A DNA stretch of 64,000 nucleotides from Niallia circulans (GTDB lineage Bacteria > Bacillota > Bacilli > Bacillales > Cytobacillaceae). Made by a program: the position numbers and the translations under genes. Every line of letters begins with the position of its first letter. Position 1 is the first letter of the stretch. Of this stretch, positions 41,974 through 51,747 are shown in pieces. The notes under the pieces were generated by a model. The model ran no database searches, had not been told where the DNA came from, and worked only from the letters and a program-made list of their open reading frames with translations. The stretch spans positions 4,590,001 through 4,654,000 of the forward strand of contig NZ_CP026031.1 in the NCBI RefSeq assembly GCF_003726095.1, given 5' to 3'.

Positions 41974-43191
41974 TTAGGAAATCGAATGTTTAGCTAGCTT
42001 AGGATGGCGGTGCATCATAGTAAATAGGAAAATACCGCTTGCTAATAAGAGAATACTAGTGGAAAAGAATACCATAGAGAAACCAAAGTTACCTGCGATT
42101 AGTCCACCAAGGGCAGGACCGATTATATTTCCGAGAAAACGAAGACTTGTTTCATATCCCATTACTTCTCCTTGCATAGCAATAGGTACTTCTTGTCGAA
42201 TATAAGCAATACGTACAGGAACCATGCCCCCAATTGCAACACCGAGAATAAAGCGGATAATCAGCAATTGCCAGTATTGATTAACAAATCCTCCTGGGAA
42301 ATAGATAATTCCGGCAATAAACAGGAGAATAACAAGTACTTTGAGGTGACCAGAGCGATCCCCCATTTCTCCCCATTTCCGTGCCATTAGTAAATTCCCT
42401 AAACCTGCAGCTGAGAAAGCTAAGCCAGCGAAAAAGGCGATATTTTCCGGACCATGCAATTTACTGACATATAAAGACAGAATAGGCTGGATGCTGAAAT
42501 GGGCAATTTGTATAAAGGCTGAGATAAGCAGAACGGTAATGAATACAGGGTTTTTAAGAATATAGGCCAATACCTCTTTGCTTGTATAGCTACTTTTTGT
42601 ACCCTTTTGAGCAGGCAGAACAAATTCTTTAGTTGTAAATACTAGAATAGCAGATATAAAGATGGCAAGAGAAGTAAATCGGAAAGTCGCCGCATAGCCG
42701 AAACTATCCGCTAATACGCCTCCAAGTAAAGGACCAATCAAAGATCCAGTAATACTTCCTGTCTGTAAGGTTCCTAATACTTTACCAGCAACTTTTTTGG
42801 GAGTTTGTGTGGAGATAAACGCTTGTGACATTGGGATAAAGCCTGTGAAAAATCCTGTGAAAAAGCGAAGAATAAAGACTTCCCAAACAGAATCGGCAAA
42901 ACTCATTAGAAATATGGAAATGCCTAATCCGATTGCTAAAATGATAAGAATCGTTTTTCTTCCAAATTTATCGCCAATTTTTCCCCATATCGGTGAAAAC
43001 AAGAAAGCTGCTACAAAGGTCACAGAGAAACAAAGCCCCGACCAATGCTGCACAAATTCAGGTGAATATTGACCAAATGATTCAATATAAAGCGATAAAA
43101 ATGGGAGAACCATAGTCATGCAGGCACTAATAAAGAAGTTAGCGAACCACATGATTCCTAAGTTTCGTTTTGAATATTTTTGGTTTTCCAT
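41974..43191 (-). CDS. MFS multidrug exporter
   Basis: About 405 residues with twelve membrane segments. The loop 2-3 signature is G-K-I-G-D-K-F-G-R-K-T, and G-x-x-x-G-P-x-x-G-G (motif C: S-L-I-G-P-L-L-G-G) in helix 5 marks the drug:proton antiporters. Closest in style to MdtG/YitG-like efflux proteins. ATG 43191 is preferred to an in-frame GTG at 43203, which directly abuts the likely ribosome binding site. The substrate is unknown. Confidence 0.85.
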   Translation of the reverse strand: MENQKYSKRNLGIMWFANFFISACMTMVLPFLSLYIESFGQYSPEFVQHWSGLCFSVTFVAAFLFSPIWGKIGDKFGRKTILIILAIGLGISIFLMSFADSVWEVFILRFFTGFFTGFIPMSQAFISTQTPKKVAGKVLGTLQTGSITGSLIGPLLGGVLADSFGYAATFRFTSLAIFISAILVFTTKEFVLPAQKGTKSSYTSKEVLAYILKNPVFITVLLISAFIQIAHFSIQPILSLYVSKLHGPENIAFFAGLAFSAAGLGNLLMARKWGEMGDRSGHLKVLVILLFIAGIIYFPGGFVNQYWQLLIIRFILGVAIGGMVPVRIAYIRQEVPIAMQGEVMGYETSLRFLGNIIGPALGGLIAGNFGFSMVFFSTSILLLASGIFLFTMMHRHPKLAKHSIS

Positions 43192-43307
43192 TTTGTAAAA
43201 CACTTCTTTCTAAATATAGTAGAAATTTTATTAAGGTTCCTCCATCTGAAATGGATGGAGTACAAAAGGAGGGATGAGGAGATTGTTAGTAATTGCACAA
43301 TAAATTT

Positions 43308-43332
43308 CGTTTAACTAAATATTAGTTTAACG
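43308..43332. promoter_or_regulatory. near-perfect palindrome upstream of the MFS gene
   Basis: CGTTTAACTAA and TTAGTTTAACG flank ATA with one mismatch; GTTTAAC also occurs as a direct repeat. It is a candidate operator for the leftward MFS gene, though no dedicated regulator is adjacent. Confidence 0.45.
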
Positions 43333-43508
43333 TAAAATTTACATAAATGAAAGTATTTTGGATTATTATTTCCAATAAACAACGTTAAGTGACGCTCAAA
43401 TTTTTGGATGAAAGTCTTTGTTATAGGTATTTATAGTGATTAACTCAAAATGAAAATCACATTAATTACCAGTTTTATTTTAAGATTTAAGGAGTAGAAG
43501 CCAAGTGG

Positions 43509-43549
43509 AAAAATACATTTGTTTACTCTATAAAAACAAATGTATTTTT
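43509..43549 (+). promoter_or_regulatory. leader hairpin upstream of aspartokinase
   Basis: A 16-base perfect stem (AAAAATACATTTGTTT with 43534-43549) is followed by smaller stems (TTATCA / TGATAA near 43571-43595; AACAATTT / AAATTGTT near 43604-43622). Its right arm ends in T5, so it could act as a weak terminator or attenuator. The conserved core of the lysine riboswitch is not seen. Confidence 0.5.
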
Positions 43550-43651
43550 AGAGAGGAAATGACTTGATTATTTATCATGAAATAGTGATAATAGCCATAG
43601 TGAACAATTTAGAAAATTGTTACTATTTAACAATCAGTGGGAGTTGGCGAA

Positions 43652-45001
43652 ATGAAGGTTGTCAAATTTGGGGGTAGTTCTCTAGCTACAGGGAAGCAAT
43701 TGGAAAAAGTGTTACAAATAGTAAAGGCGGATAAGGAGAGAAGGATTGTCGTCGTGTCTGCTCCTGGAAAAAGATATGATTCAGATACGAAGGTAACGGA
43801 TTTATTAATTCAATGTGCGCAAGCTGTGGTAAATGGAAGTGGTTATTCTTCTTATTTAGAGGAAGTGTTAGATAGATATGCTAGTATTGCTAAAGAATTG
43901 GATTTATCGAGTGATATTATAACGAATATTAAAAGCGACTTATTGGATTTAATAAATACATCTTCTAATATAAATGCTTTTATGGAAGCAATGAAGGCTA
44001 GCGGAGAGGATAATAATGCTAAATTAGTTGCACATTTCTTTAAAGCTAGAGGATTAGATGCCATTTATATTAGTCCAAAGGAAGCGGGCTTGATTGTTAG
44101 TGATGATCCCGGAAATGCTCAAGTACTTTCTGAATCTTACGATCGGTTATATTCCTTAAGAGAAGAGAAGCGAATAATTGTATTTCCAGGTTTTTTTGGT
44201 TACAGTGAAGCGGGAGATGTAGTGACATTTTCAAGAAGTGGATCAGATATTACGGGAGCGATTCTCGCCAATGGCGTGAAAGCGGAGTTGTATGAAAACT
44301 TTACAGATGTGGATGCTGTTTACTCTGTAAATCCTTCCATTGTAACGCAGCCGAAAGAAATTAAGGAACTTACTTATCGGGAAATGCGTGAATTATCATA
44401 TGCCGGTTTCTCTGTATTTCATGCGGAAGCTTTAATTCCAGCGTATCGTGCAGGTATTCCAGTTCAAGTAAGAAATACAAATAATCCATCCGCACAAGGA
44501 ACAAGAATAGTCGCTTCTAGAAATAATACGAATGGTCCTGTAATTGGCATTGCTAATGATAAGGGATTTTGTTCTATTTATATTAGTAAATATTTAATGA
44601 ATCGTGAAGTAGGGTTTGCCAGAAAAGTTCTATCGATATTAGAGGATTATCATATTTCGTATGAACATATGCCTTCTGGAATTGATGATTTAACAATTGT
44701 TTTACGCCAAGATCAATTGACAGGGAAAAGCGAACAAGAGATATTGGCTAGAATATCAGAGGAACTACAAGTGGAAGAAATAAAAGTGGAACACGATTTA
44801 GCGCTTATCATGCTTGTAGGGGAAGGGATGCGACGTAATATCGGTACAAATGCCCGTGCATCCAAAGCACTTGCGAAAGCGGAAGTGAATATTGAAATGA
44901 TTAACCAAGGTTCTTCTGAAGTAAGCATGATGTTTGGAGTAAAAGAAACAGTTGTCAAAAAGGCTGTAAAAGCTTTATATGAAGAGTTTTTTGTGGAGTA
45001 G
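43652..45001 (+). CDS. aspartate kinase
   Basis: 449 residues. The N-terminal kinase domain has V-K-F-G-G-S-S, F-P-G-F-F-G and S-R-S-G-S-D-I-T-G-A. The C-terminal third has the two ACT regulatory units (G-F-C-S-I-Y-I-S-K; L-I-M-L-V-G-E-G-M). Size and type fit the monofunctional B. subtilis aspartokinase III (YclM/ThrD). It phosphorylates aspartate at the entry of the Lys/Thr/Met pathway. ATG 43652 is chosen with GGGAG eight bases upstream. A terminator separates it from the amino acid transporter. Confidence 0.92.
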   Translation: MKVVKFGGSSLATGKQLEKVLQIVKADKERRIVVVSAPGKRYDSDTKVTDLLIQCAQAVVNGSGYSSYLEEVLDRYASIAKELDLSSDIITNIKSDLLDLINTSSNINAFMEAMKASGEDNNAKLVAHFFKARGLDAIYISPKEAGLIVSDDPGNAQVLSESYDRLYSLREEKRIIVFPGFFGYSEAGDVVTFSRSGSDITGAILANGVKAELYENFTDVDAVYSVNPSIVTQPKEIKELTYREMRELSYAGFSVFHAEALIPAYRAGIPVQVRNTNNPSAQGTRIVASRNNTNGPVIGIANDKGFCSIYISKYLMNREVGFARKVLSILEDYHISYEHMPSGIDDLTIVLRQDQLTGKSEQEILARISEELQVEEIKVEHDLALIMLVGEGMRRNIGTNARASKALAKAEVNIEMINQGSSEVSMMFGVKETVVKKAVKALYEEFFVE

Positions 45002-45005
45002 AGAA

Positions 45006-45048
45006 AAAAGAAGTTCCTTTTTAAAATTAGAAAGAGGGACTTCTTTTT
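45006..45048 (+). terminator. terminator of the aspartokinase gene
   Basis: AAAAGAAGTTCC (45006-45017) pairs with GGGACTTCTTTT (45036-45047, one G-U), ending in a T-run. Confidence 0.75.
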
Positions 45049-45165
45049 AACTCTTAAATTTTATGAAAATTCAAAAAAGTTTTCTTGTATATAAATAAAC
45101 AAAAAGTTATAATGAATGCATTATACAAGATAGTGATAAAGCAAACGGAAAAATTTTTATTTTAA

Positions 45166-45212
45166 ATTGATTGAAAATTCTATATTATTTTAATATACAG
45201 TTTTCAATCAAT
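45166..45212 (+). promoter_or_regulatory. leader hairpin before the amino acid transporter
   Basis: ATTGATTGAAAA (45166-45177) is perfectly complementary to 45201-45212, and the loop itself folds (TATATTA / TAATATA). The ribosome binding site GAGGGGG starts a few bases after it. It may be an mRNA-stabilising structure or an operator. Confidence 0.55.
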
Positions 45213-45231
45213 CAAAAGAGGGGGATTTACA

Positions 45232-46041
45232 ATGAGGAAAAACGGCATTTTATTTGCTTTATTTATATCGATTGTTCTTGTTTTAGCAGCATGTGGGACA
45301 GGTTCAGAAAAAGCAAATAGTGATGGAGACGGCAAAAAGAAATTAAGAGTCGTTACAGATGCGGCTTATGCACCATTTGAGTATATGGATAAAGACAAGA
45401 TTATTGGCTTCGATGTCGATATTTTCACAGCGGCGGCAGAGGAAGCTGGCTATGACTTTGAAATTGTCAACGTTGGATGGGACCCACTCTTTGCAGAATT
45501 AGAAAATGGCACAGCGGATGTTGGTTTATCAGCCATTACAATAAACGATGACCGACTTAAATCCTATGATTTCTCTGTTCCATATTTTGAAAGTACGAAT
45601 AAAATTTTGGCACCAGAAGGTACTGATATTAAGAAAGCGGCTGATCTAACGGATAAGACTGTTGCTGTTCAATCAGGAACAACAGGTGCAGATGCAGTCG
45701 ATGCGCTCCTAGGAAATGGCAATGAAAAAGTAAAAAAGTTTGAAAATAATAATTTAGCTATTTTGGAAATGAAGAATCAGGGTGCAGCTGCTGTTGTGGC
45801 AGATAATGCAGTATTAGAAGCATATGCGAAAAATAATCCGCAAGATAACTTTATCGTGATTGAGGATAAAGAAGGATTTGAATCAGAATACTATGGATTC
45901 ATGTTCCCGAAAGATAGTGAGATGGAAGCTGATTTAAGCAAAGGTCTTAATGCTATTTTTGATAATGGTAAATATGCAGAGATATATAAAGAATGGTTTG
46001 GGCAAGATCCAGATATTGAAAATTTAAAAGCACAACAATAG
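45232..46041 (+). CDS. amino acid ABC transporter substrate-binding lipoprotein
   Basis: 269 residues. Lipobox L-A-A-C (Cys21), then a type 2 periplasmic-binding fold of family 3: Y-A-P-F-E-Y near the start of the mature part, G-F-D-V-D-I, S-A-I-T-I-N-D-D-R, V-A-V-Q-S-G-T-T-G and Y-Y-G-F-M-F-P. It captures a polar or basic amino acid outside the cell for the two following genes. The ligand cannot be named with certainty. Confidence 0.9.
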   Translation: MRKNGILFALFISIVLVLAACGTGSEKANSDGDGKKKLRVVTDAAYAPFEYMDKDKIIGFDVDIFTAAAEEAGYDFEIVNVGWDPLFAELENGTADVGLSAITINDDRLKSYDFSVPYFESTNKILAPEGTDIKKAADLTDKTVAVQSGTTGADAVDALLGNGNEKVKKFENNNLAILEMKNQGAAAVVADNAVLEAYAKNNPQDNFIVIEDKEGFESEYYGFMFPKDSEMEADLSKGLNAIFDNGKYAEIYKEWFGQDPDIENLKAQQ

Positions 46042-46204
46042 AAGAGTCGCAAATGAGGAAGGTACTCAGGATGGACATTACCCGCTTTGACAAGGAGGGA
46101 GCACAATACTTCTTCTAGATTGTATCTTAGTGAGGGAATGTTCCTTCTGAGTGCCTATGCTGATGAATATCAGTCATTTTGTGGTCTTTGGAGGAGAAGA
46201 GGTA

Positions 46205-46861
46205 ATGGATTTTAATTTTACGATTATTTTAGAGTATGCTGACTTATTTAAAAAGGGGATATTAGTGACCATTCAATTATCCTTGTATGCAATAGTATTT
46301 GGTACGGTTTTAGGTTTATTAATCGGCCTTGGAAAAATAGCAAAGAATCAATTGGTTGCTTTTCCTTTCCGTTGCTATATTGCTATTTTCCGCGGCACCC
46401 CTCTTTTTGTACAAATCCTAATCATTCATTTTGGATTTATCCCATTATTTTTAAATACAACCAATGCCATGATAGCAGCAATTGTTGCATTATCGCTTAA
46501 CGCAGCTGCTTATATTGCAGAGATTTTTAGAGCTGGAATTGAATCCATTGACCGTGGTCAGATGGAAGCAGGCAGATCCTTAGGGATGACGCATATACAG
46601 GCAATGCGATACATAGTACTTCCTCAGTCCTTTAAACGAATGATTCCCCCGTTAGGCAATGAATTTATTGTATTAATTAAAGATTCTTCTTTAGCAGCTG
46701 TTATTGCTGCTCCAGAGTTAATGTACTATGCAAGGCTGATGATGGGACAGTATAACCGAGTTTGGGAGCCATATTTAACAGTAGCTGTTATTTATCTTGT
46801 CTTAACCTTAACATTAAGCTTCTTCTTAACTCGTTTGGAAAGAAGGTTGAAAACAGAATGA
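46205..46861 (+). CDS. amino acid ABC transporter permease
   Basis: 218 residues, a HisM/GlnP-type permease with about five membrane segments. The family signature is [30 protein letters not shown] 46205 is chosen because GGAGGAGAAGAGG precedes it; frames further upstream lack a site. It overlaps the ATPase gene by four bases (ATGA). Confidence 0.93.
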   Translation: MDFNFTIILEYADLFKKGILVTIQLSLYAIVFGTVLGLLIGLGKIAKNQLVAFPFRCYIAIFRGTPLFVQILIIHFGFIPLFLNTTNAMIAAIVALSLNAAAYIAEIFRAGIESIDRGQMEAGRSLGMTHIQAMRYIVLPQSFKRMIPPLGNEFIVLIKDSSLAAVIAAPELMYYARLMMGQYNRVWEPYLTVAVIYLVLTLTLSFFLTRLERRLKTE

Positions 46862-47580
46862 TTGTTGTTGAAAAATTAAAAAAGTCCTTCGGAGATAATG
46901 AAGTATTAAAGGATATAAGTATGACTATTAATCAGAAGGAGGTCGTCGTAATTATTGGTCCTTCTGGATCGGGAAAATCAACTTTTTTGCGCTGCATCAA
47001 TTTACTAGAAAGTATATCGGATGGAACGATTCATATTAAAGGGAAGAATATTACGGATAAGTCCACAAATATTAATGAAGTACGTAAGGATGTAGGGATG
47101 GTGTTTCAACAGTTTAATTTATTCCCGCATAAGTCAGTTCTTCAAAATATTATGCTTTCACCTATGAAAGTAAGGAAGGTCTCAAAAGAAAATGCTCGGA
47201 TAAAGGCATTAGAATTATTGAAAAAAGTGGGCTTAGAGGATAAAGCAAATGTATATCCTGATTCACTCTCTGGTGGACAAAAACAGCGTGTCGCCATCGC
47301 GAGAGCACTCGCAATGGAACCAAGTATTATGTTATTTGATGAGCCGACGTCTGCGTTAGATCCAGAGATGGTAGGAGAGGTATTGGAAGTGATGAAGGAA
47401 CTTGCCAAGGAAGGAATGACGATGATTGTAGTAACGCATGAAATGGGATTTGCAAGAGAAGTTGGAGATCGTGTGATTTTCATGGACGGTGGATATGTAG
47501 TCGAAGAAAATACACCAGTAAAGTTATTTACACATCCACAAGAAGAACGTACCATCTCTTTCTTAAGTAAGATCTTATAA
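46858..47580 (+). CDS. amino acid ABC transporter ATP-binding protein
   Basis: 240 residues. Walker [11 protein letters not shown]-loop F-Q-Q-F-N-L-F-P-H, signature L-S-G-G-Q-K-Q-R, Walker [11 protein letters not shown] and H-loop V-T-H-E-M are all intact, in the GlnQ/HisP pattern. It energises uptake by the preceding permease and lipoprotein. The ATG at 46858 overlaps the permease stop; an open frame upstream is not used. Confidence 0.95.
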   Translation: MIVVEKLKKSFGDNEVLKDISMTINQKEVVVIIGPSGSGKSTFLRCINLLESISDGTIHIKGKNITDKSTNINEVRKDVGMVFQQFNLFPHKSVLQNIMLSPMKVRKVSKENARIKALELLKKVGLEDKANVYPDSLSGGQKQRVAIARALAMEPSIMLFDEPTSALDPEMVGEVLEVMKELAKEGMTMIVVTHEMGFAREVGDRVIFMDGGYVVEENTPVKLFTHPQEERTISFLSKIL

Positions 47581-47589
47581 AGTGGCAAG

Positions 47590-47634
47590 AAGACAAGTGA
47601 AACTTCTATTGAAGGAGATTCACTTGTCTTTTGG
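47590..47634 (+). terminator. terminator of the amino acid transporter operon
   Basis: AAGACAAGTGAA (47590-47601) pairs with 47619-47630, followed by TTTT. Confidence 0.8.
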
Positions 47635-47677
47635 TATAGGTGTGCTATCACATGTTTTTATAAGGTTAATCTTACCA

Positions 47678-48439
47678 TTATTGTTTTCTTACAGCTTCAA
47701 AAGTAATGATTTGACTTGCATTTGATGGTTGCTTCTCGTAAACATAATCAGCAGAGCACGTAATATCAGAGAAACCGATATTTTCCAAAATAAGCTTAAA
47801 TTCTTCGATTCCATACCAACGCAAAGCAAAACGTTGTAACTCGGTTTGAATCAACTTTCCTTTACGCCATTTCTCATATTTCAAGTAGGAAATAGTAAAT
47901 TGATTGAGCCAATCCAATTCAATCGATTTGTTTTCCAGCGTAATCCCATCCCCGTTAGGTAGGGAAAAAGTTGAAGTAGAAATCTCTCCTGTTTTCCAAT
48001 CATGAGGTAATAGAAGATCAACAATCAAACGTCCTCCTGGAACAAGATGTTTATAAAAGCACTTCAATGCGTTTAGAGAGTCTTCTCGTTTTTCTATTAA
48101 ACAAAAGGAACCTGTAGGAATAATAATTGCCTTATAATTAAATGGCAATGAAAGTCCCTGTAATTTATCTTCATATAAATTAGGGCTTAATCCTCTTTCT
48201 TCACAACGTTTCCGACAAGAGTTCAACATTTCAGGAGAATAATCAATTCCATCAATTATATATCCCGCCTCAAGAAGTGGAATAATAAAACGTCCTGAGC
48301 CAACAGCAGCTTCTAGAATACGCCCCTGACAATTTTTTAACCGTTCTTGGTAATATTCAATATCCCCATTTAAAGAGTACCCCACAGGCTTTGTTAAATC
48401 GTAGAGCTCGGTACAAAGTTCGCTATAATAACTAAACAT
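47678..48439 (-). CDS. class I SAM-dependent methyltransferase
   Basis: 253 residues. Motif I is I-L-E-A-A-V-G-S-G-R-F, then G-I-D-Y-S-P-E-M-L at the end of strand 2, and a G-G-R-L-I-V-D-L-L strand 5 in the methyltransferase 11/25 pattern. The substrate is unknown; small-molecule O- or N-methylation is likely from the fold. GGAGG lies ten bases before the ATG. It stands alone, convergent with the amino acid transporter operon. Confidence 0.82.
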   Translation of the reverse strand: MFSYYSELCTELYDLTKPVGYSLNGDIEYYQERLKNCQGRILEAAVGSGRFIIPLLEAGYIIDGIDYSPEMLNSCRKRCEERGLSPNLYEDKLQGLSLPFNYKAIIIPTGSFCLIEKREDSLNALKCFYKHLVPGGRLIVDLLLPHDWKTGEISTSTFSLPNGDGITLENKSIELDWLNQFTISYLKYEKWRKGKLIQTELQRFALRWYGIEEFKLILENIGFSDITCSADYVYEKQPSNASQIITFEAVRKQ

Positions 48440-49044
48440 ATAGTATTTTCCTCCATTTTTGTATACGGAAGATTTTTAATAAAAGAAACTTCTAATATTA
48501 ACCCCTCCGTACCCTGTATTTAATTGATAGTTGGAAAGAACGGACTGTCATAGTAAATCACTCGCTTTCAATAAGAGATAATAAAAATATAACACAATAT
48601 TTTGATAATTTTTTTATTTATGCTGAATAAAGGTATATATACATTCTTAAATCATCTCTAAATGAGGTGTCGCCCCAGTATCATCGAACTTGGATAAAAT
48701 TTATTTGTAATAGAGAAAAGTAATATTTTTATCGTTTTGGGGAACAAGCATTTTTTACTTGATGGGCATGTGGTAGAACACCATTAGGAGAAAGGAATTA
48801 ATTTAGTAGGAGAAAAATAAATGATGTAAACGATAACAACCCTAATAAATAGGGATGATAGGAAAAATAAAAGGTTGTTGATTTAATCTGAATATTTTGA
48901 TGATTAAAAAAACTTATTATACATTGCTTGAAATTACCGTTAATATAAAAGAAATCAAAATTAAGGGATATGGTTAAGCTGCATTTTTTCTAACTTTTCA
49001 AGAAGTATTCCTTATTCATAAGCAAATTTATTAGGAGGGGTAGT
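48440..49044. other. intergenic region without recognised features
   Basis: About 600 AT-rich bases between two divergent genes. No frame with a ribosome binding site was found. Promoters for both genes must lie here, but none stands out clearly. Confidence 0.5.
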
Positions 49045-50250
49045 ATGTTAAAAAAATGGCATAGTGAATTAGCCGAGATGTTTGATCAAATGGTTGAGTG
49101 GAGAAGACATTTTCATCAGTACCCAGAACTATCTTTCCAAGAGGTGGAAACACCAAGAATGATTGCTGAAATTTTAGAAGGATTCGGTATTGAAGTAAGG
49201 AGAAATGTTGGTGGAAGAGGAGTAGTTGGGAAAATATATGGAGCCAAACCTGGCAAAACGATTGCGCTGCGAGCAGACTTTGATGCATTGCCAATTCAAG
49301 ATGGAAAGGATGTACCGTATAAATCGAAGGTGCCAGGAGTTATGCATGCATGTGGACATGATGGACATACAGCTACTCTTTTAGCAGTGGCGAAAGTACT
49401 TCAAGATAATAGGGATAGTATTGCTGGGAATATTGTACTGCTTCATCAGCATGCTGAAGAATTATCCCCTGGTGGAGCAAAAGCAATGATTGAAGACGAT
49501 TGTTTAAAAGATGTAGATGTCGTTTATGGGGCGCATCTTTCCTCATTAAATGAACTCGGAAAATATTATTATAAACCCGGATACTCGCAAGCAGCAGCAG
49601 ATGCATTTGAAATTACCATTAAAGGAAAGGGTGGACATGGTTCCGCTCCTCATGAAACAGTGGATGCGATTGCGGTCGGAACGGCGCTAGTCAGCCAGCT
49701 ACAATATATTGCGAGCAGACGTGTAGATCCATTAAATCCCGTTGTACTATCTGTAGGATCCTTTCATGGAGGAAAGGCGCAAAATGTCATTGCTGATACT
49801 GCTGTGATGACAGGAACCGTCCGAACACTAGATAAAGATCTGCGTTTATTTATGGAAGAAGAGATCAAATTAATGGTAAATGAGATTTGTGAGAGCATGC
49901 AGGCTACTGCTGAAATTAATTATATAAAGGGATATCCAGCTGTATATAATCATGAGGAAGAAGTAGAAGTTTTTGAAAAGGTTATAGAAAATTCATTAGA
50001 TAAGAATATGTTAGTTCGTTCCGTACCAATCATGGGAGCAGAGGATTTTTCTTATTATTTGCTTGAAAAGCCGGGCATGTTTTTTCATACAGGAGCAAAA
50101 GTCTCAGAGGGAAAAGCTTATCCTCATCATCATCCAATGTTCGATTTTGACGAAAGAGCAATGATTTATGCTGGAAAAGCATTTTTGAGTATTGTCGATA
50201 ATTATGTATCGATCCAAGTAAAAGAAAACCTTGCTGAACCAGTTCTATAA
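49045..50250 (+). CDS. M20 family amidohydrolase 1
   Basis: 401 residues, a M20D amidohydrolase of the N-acyl-amino acid / hippurate hydrolase type. Metal-binding motifs: H-A-C-G-H-D-G-H-T-A, H-Q-H-A-E-E, and a late H-H-H-P. The insert dimerisation domain lies about residues 185-300 (G-K-G-G-H-G-S-A-P-H). It probably cleaves an amide bond of an acylated or conjugated amino acid in the cytoplasm. AGGAGGGG precedes the ATG. A close paralog follows 46 bases later and a peptide importer after that, which suggests uptake and hydrolysis of the same class of compounds. Confidence 0.9.
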   Translation: MLKKWHSELAEMFDQMVEWRRHFHQYPELSFQEVETPRMIAEILEGFGIEVRRNVGGRGVVGKIYGAKPGKTIALRADFDALPIQDGKDVPYKSKVPGVMHACGHDGHTATLLAVAKVLQDNRDSIAGNIVLLHQHAEELSPGGAKAMIEDDCLKDVDVVYGAHLSSLNELGKYYYKPGYSQAAADAFEITIKGKGGHGSAPHETVDAIAVGTALVSQLQYIASRRVDPLNPVVLSVGSFHGGKAQNVIADTAVMTGTVRTLDKDLRLFMEEEIKLMVNEICESMQATAEINYIKGYPAVYNHEEEVEVFEKVIENSLDKNMLVRSVPIMGAEDFSYYLLEKPGMFFHTGAKVSEGKAYPHHHPMFDFDERAMIYAGKAFLSIVDNYVSIQVKENLAEPVL

Positions 50251-50296
50251 GAAAGAGCTTTTCGAAAATTAATGTAATGGGATGGGAGCGATTGAG

Positions 50297-51511
50297 ATGC
50301 TAGAGAAATGGTATGAAGAAATTGAAGCTATGTATGAGCAAATGGTAGAGTGGAGACGATATTTACACGAAAATCCAGAGCTATCTTTTCAAGAAATTAA
50401 TACAAGTAAGATGATTGGTGATCTGTTGGAAAGCTTCGGAATTGAAGTAAGACGAAATGTTGGTGGAAATGGGATTGTAGGTAAGATTTACGGTGCTAAG
50501 CCTGGAAAAACGATTGCCTTACGAGCAGACTTTGATGCCTTACCGATTCAGGATGAAAAGAATGTAGCTTTTAAATCGAAAGTTCCAGGTGTGATGCATG
50601 CATGTGGACATGATGGGCATACAGCTACATTGCTGGCAGTAGCAAAGGTTCTCCAGAATAATGCGGAAGAACTGGCTGGGAATGTAGTTCTATTACACCA
50701 GCATGCGGAGGAATCACCGCCAGGGGGAGCCATTGCCATGATTGAAGATGGCTGCTTAGAGGATGTAGATGTTGTCTATGGTGCCCATTTAGCCTCTGGC
50801 AGTGACCTAGGGAGTGTCCTTTATAGGATTGGACCAGTATCCGCTGCAAGTGATGCATTTGAATTGAAAATTCAAGGGAAAGGTGGACATGGTGCATCTC
50901 CTCATCAAACAATTGACGCTGTTGCAGTTGGCGTCCAAATTACCAATCAACTAAAGCATATTGTAAGCAGAAGAGTAAACCCACAGAAGCCCGCAGTTAT
51001 TTCCATTGGATCGTTCCATGCAGGAAATGCAGGAAATGTCATTTCAGATACAGCTGAATTAACTGGGACCGTTCGTACATTTGATGAAGATGTACGATCA
51101 TTGATCATAGAAGAAATGGAGCAGCTAATTAAAGGGGTATGTAAAGCATTCCATGCAACTTATGAATTTAATTATACAAAAGGCTATCCCTCTACTGTAA
51201 ATACAGCGGATGAAACAAATATACTCGAAAAATGTTTGATAAATACCTTGCCAGAAAGCAAGCCTGTCATAATAGAAAAACCAGGAATGGGTGGAGAAGA
51301 TTTCTCTTATTATCTACAAAATCGACCTGGATGTTTCTTTTCAGTAGGGGCTAGAAACGAAGATATAGAGGCAATTTATCCTCATCATCATCCAAAGTTT
51401 ACTTTTGATGAAAGGGCCATGCTCCATACAGCTAAGATATTTTTGAGTCTAGTAGATTACTACACGAATACAGAAAGGAAAGAGGCTTTGGTGAACAGCT
51501 CTACAATATAA
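50297..51511 (+). CDS. M20 family amidohydrolase 2
   Basis: 404 residues, closely related to the preceding gene along its whole length and clearly a tandem duplicate. It keeps the metal motifs H-A-C-G-H-D-G-H, H-Q-H-A-E-E and H-H-H-P. It differs most in the mouth loop after the G-A-H-L segment (A-S-G-S-D-L-G-S) and in the C-terminus, so substrate range may differ. ATG 50297 is chosen because TGGGAG lies eight bases upstream and the N-termini of both proteins then align. Confidence 0.9.
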   Translation: MLEKWYEEIEAMYEQMVEWRRYLHENPELSFQEINTSKMIGDLLESFGIEVRRNVGGNGIVGKIYGAKPGKTIALRADFDALPIQDEKNVAFKSKVPGVMHACGHDGHTATLLAVAKVLQNNAEELAGNVVLLHQHAEESPPGGAIAMIEDGCLEDVDVVYGAHLASGSDLGSVLYRIGPVSAASDAFELKIQGKGGHGASPHQTIDAVAVGVQITNQLKHIVSRRVNPQKPAVISIGSFHAGNAGNVISDTAELTGTVRTFDEDVRSLIIEEMEQLIKGVCKAFHATYEFNYTKGYPSTVNTADETNILEKCLINTLPESKPVIIEKPGMGGEDFSYYLQNRPGCFFSVGARNEDIEAIYPHHHPKFTFDERAMLHTAKIFLSLVDYYTNTERKEALVNSSTI

Positions 51512-51539
51512 AGTCTAGTATTCTAACAAGCGATAAGCG

Positions 51540-51725
51540 CCTATCAGCTAGCAAACTTCCAATCATCTCTGTTGCGTAGTCAACATCAGTTCACTAGCGA
51601 TCACTGTGTTTCCTTTATCTCAGTCGGTGATCTTCGACGTACAGGGATGTACTAGTGTCGACGTTGCAACAGGACGTTGCGTAGTTAGTCGACCAGTTTG
51701 TACGCTGATGAGCAAGGCGCTTACG
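51540..51725. repeat. dispersed repeat relative
   Basis: The segment AGTCAACATCAGTTCACTAG...TGTGTTTCCTTTATCTC (51576-51620) is a diverged copy of part of the repeat at 17227-17576. The following bases contain inverted motifs around GTCGAC and GTTGCAAC. It is inserted between the amidohydrolase genes and the peptide transporter genes; no gene is supported here. Confidence 0.6.
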
Positions 51726-51747
51726 CTTTACTTGAAGGAGGGGAAGT

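Noticed and set aside
43204..43651. Lysine riboswitch upstream of aspartokinase
   Set aside because: Stems are present but the conserved core elements of the L box were not found.
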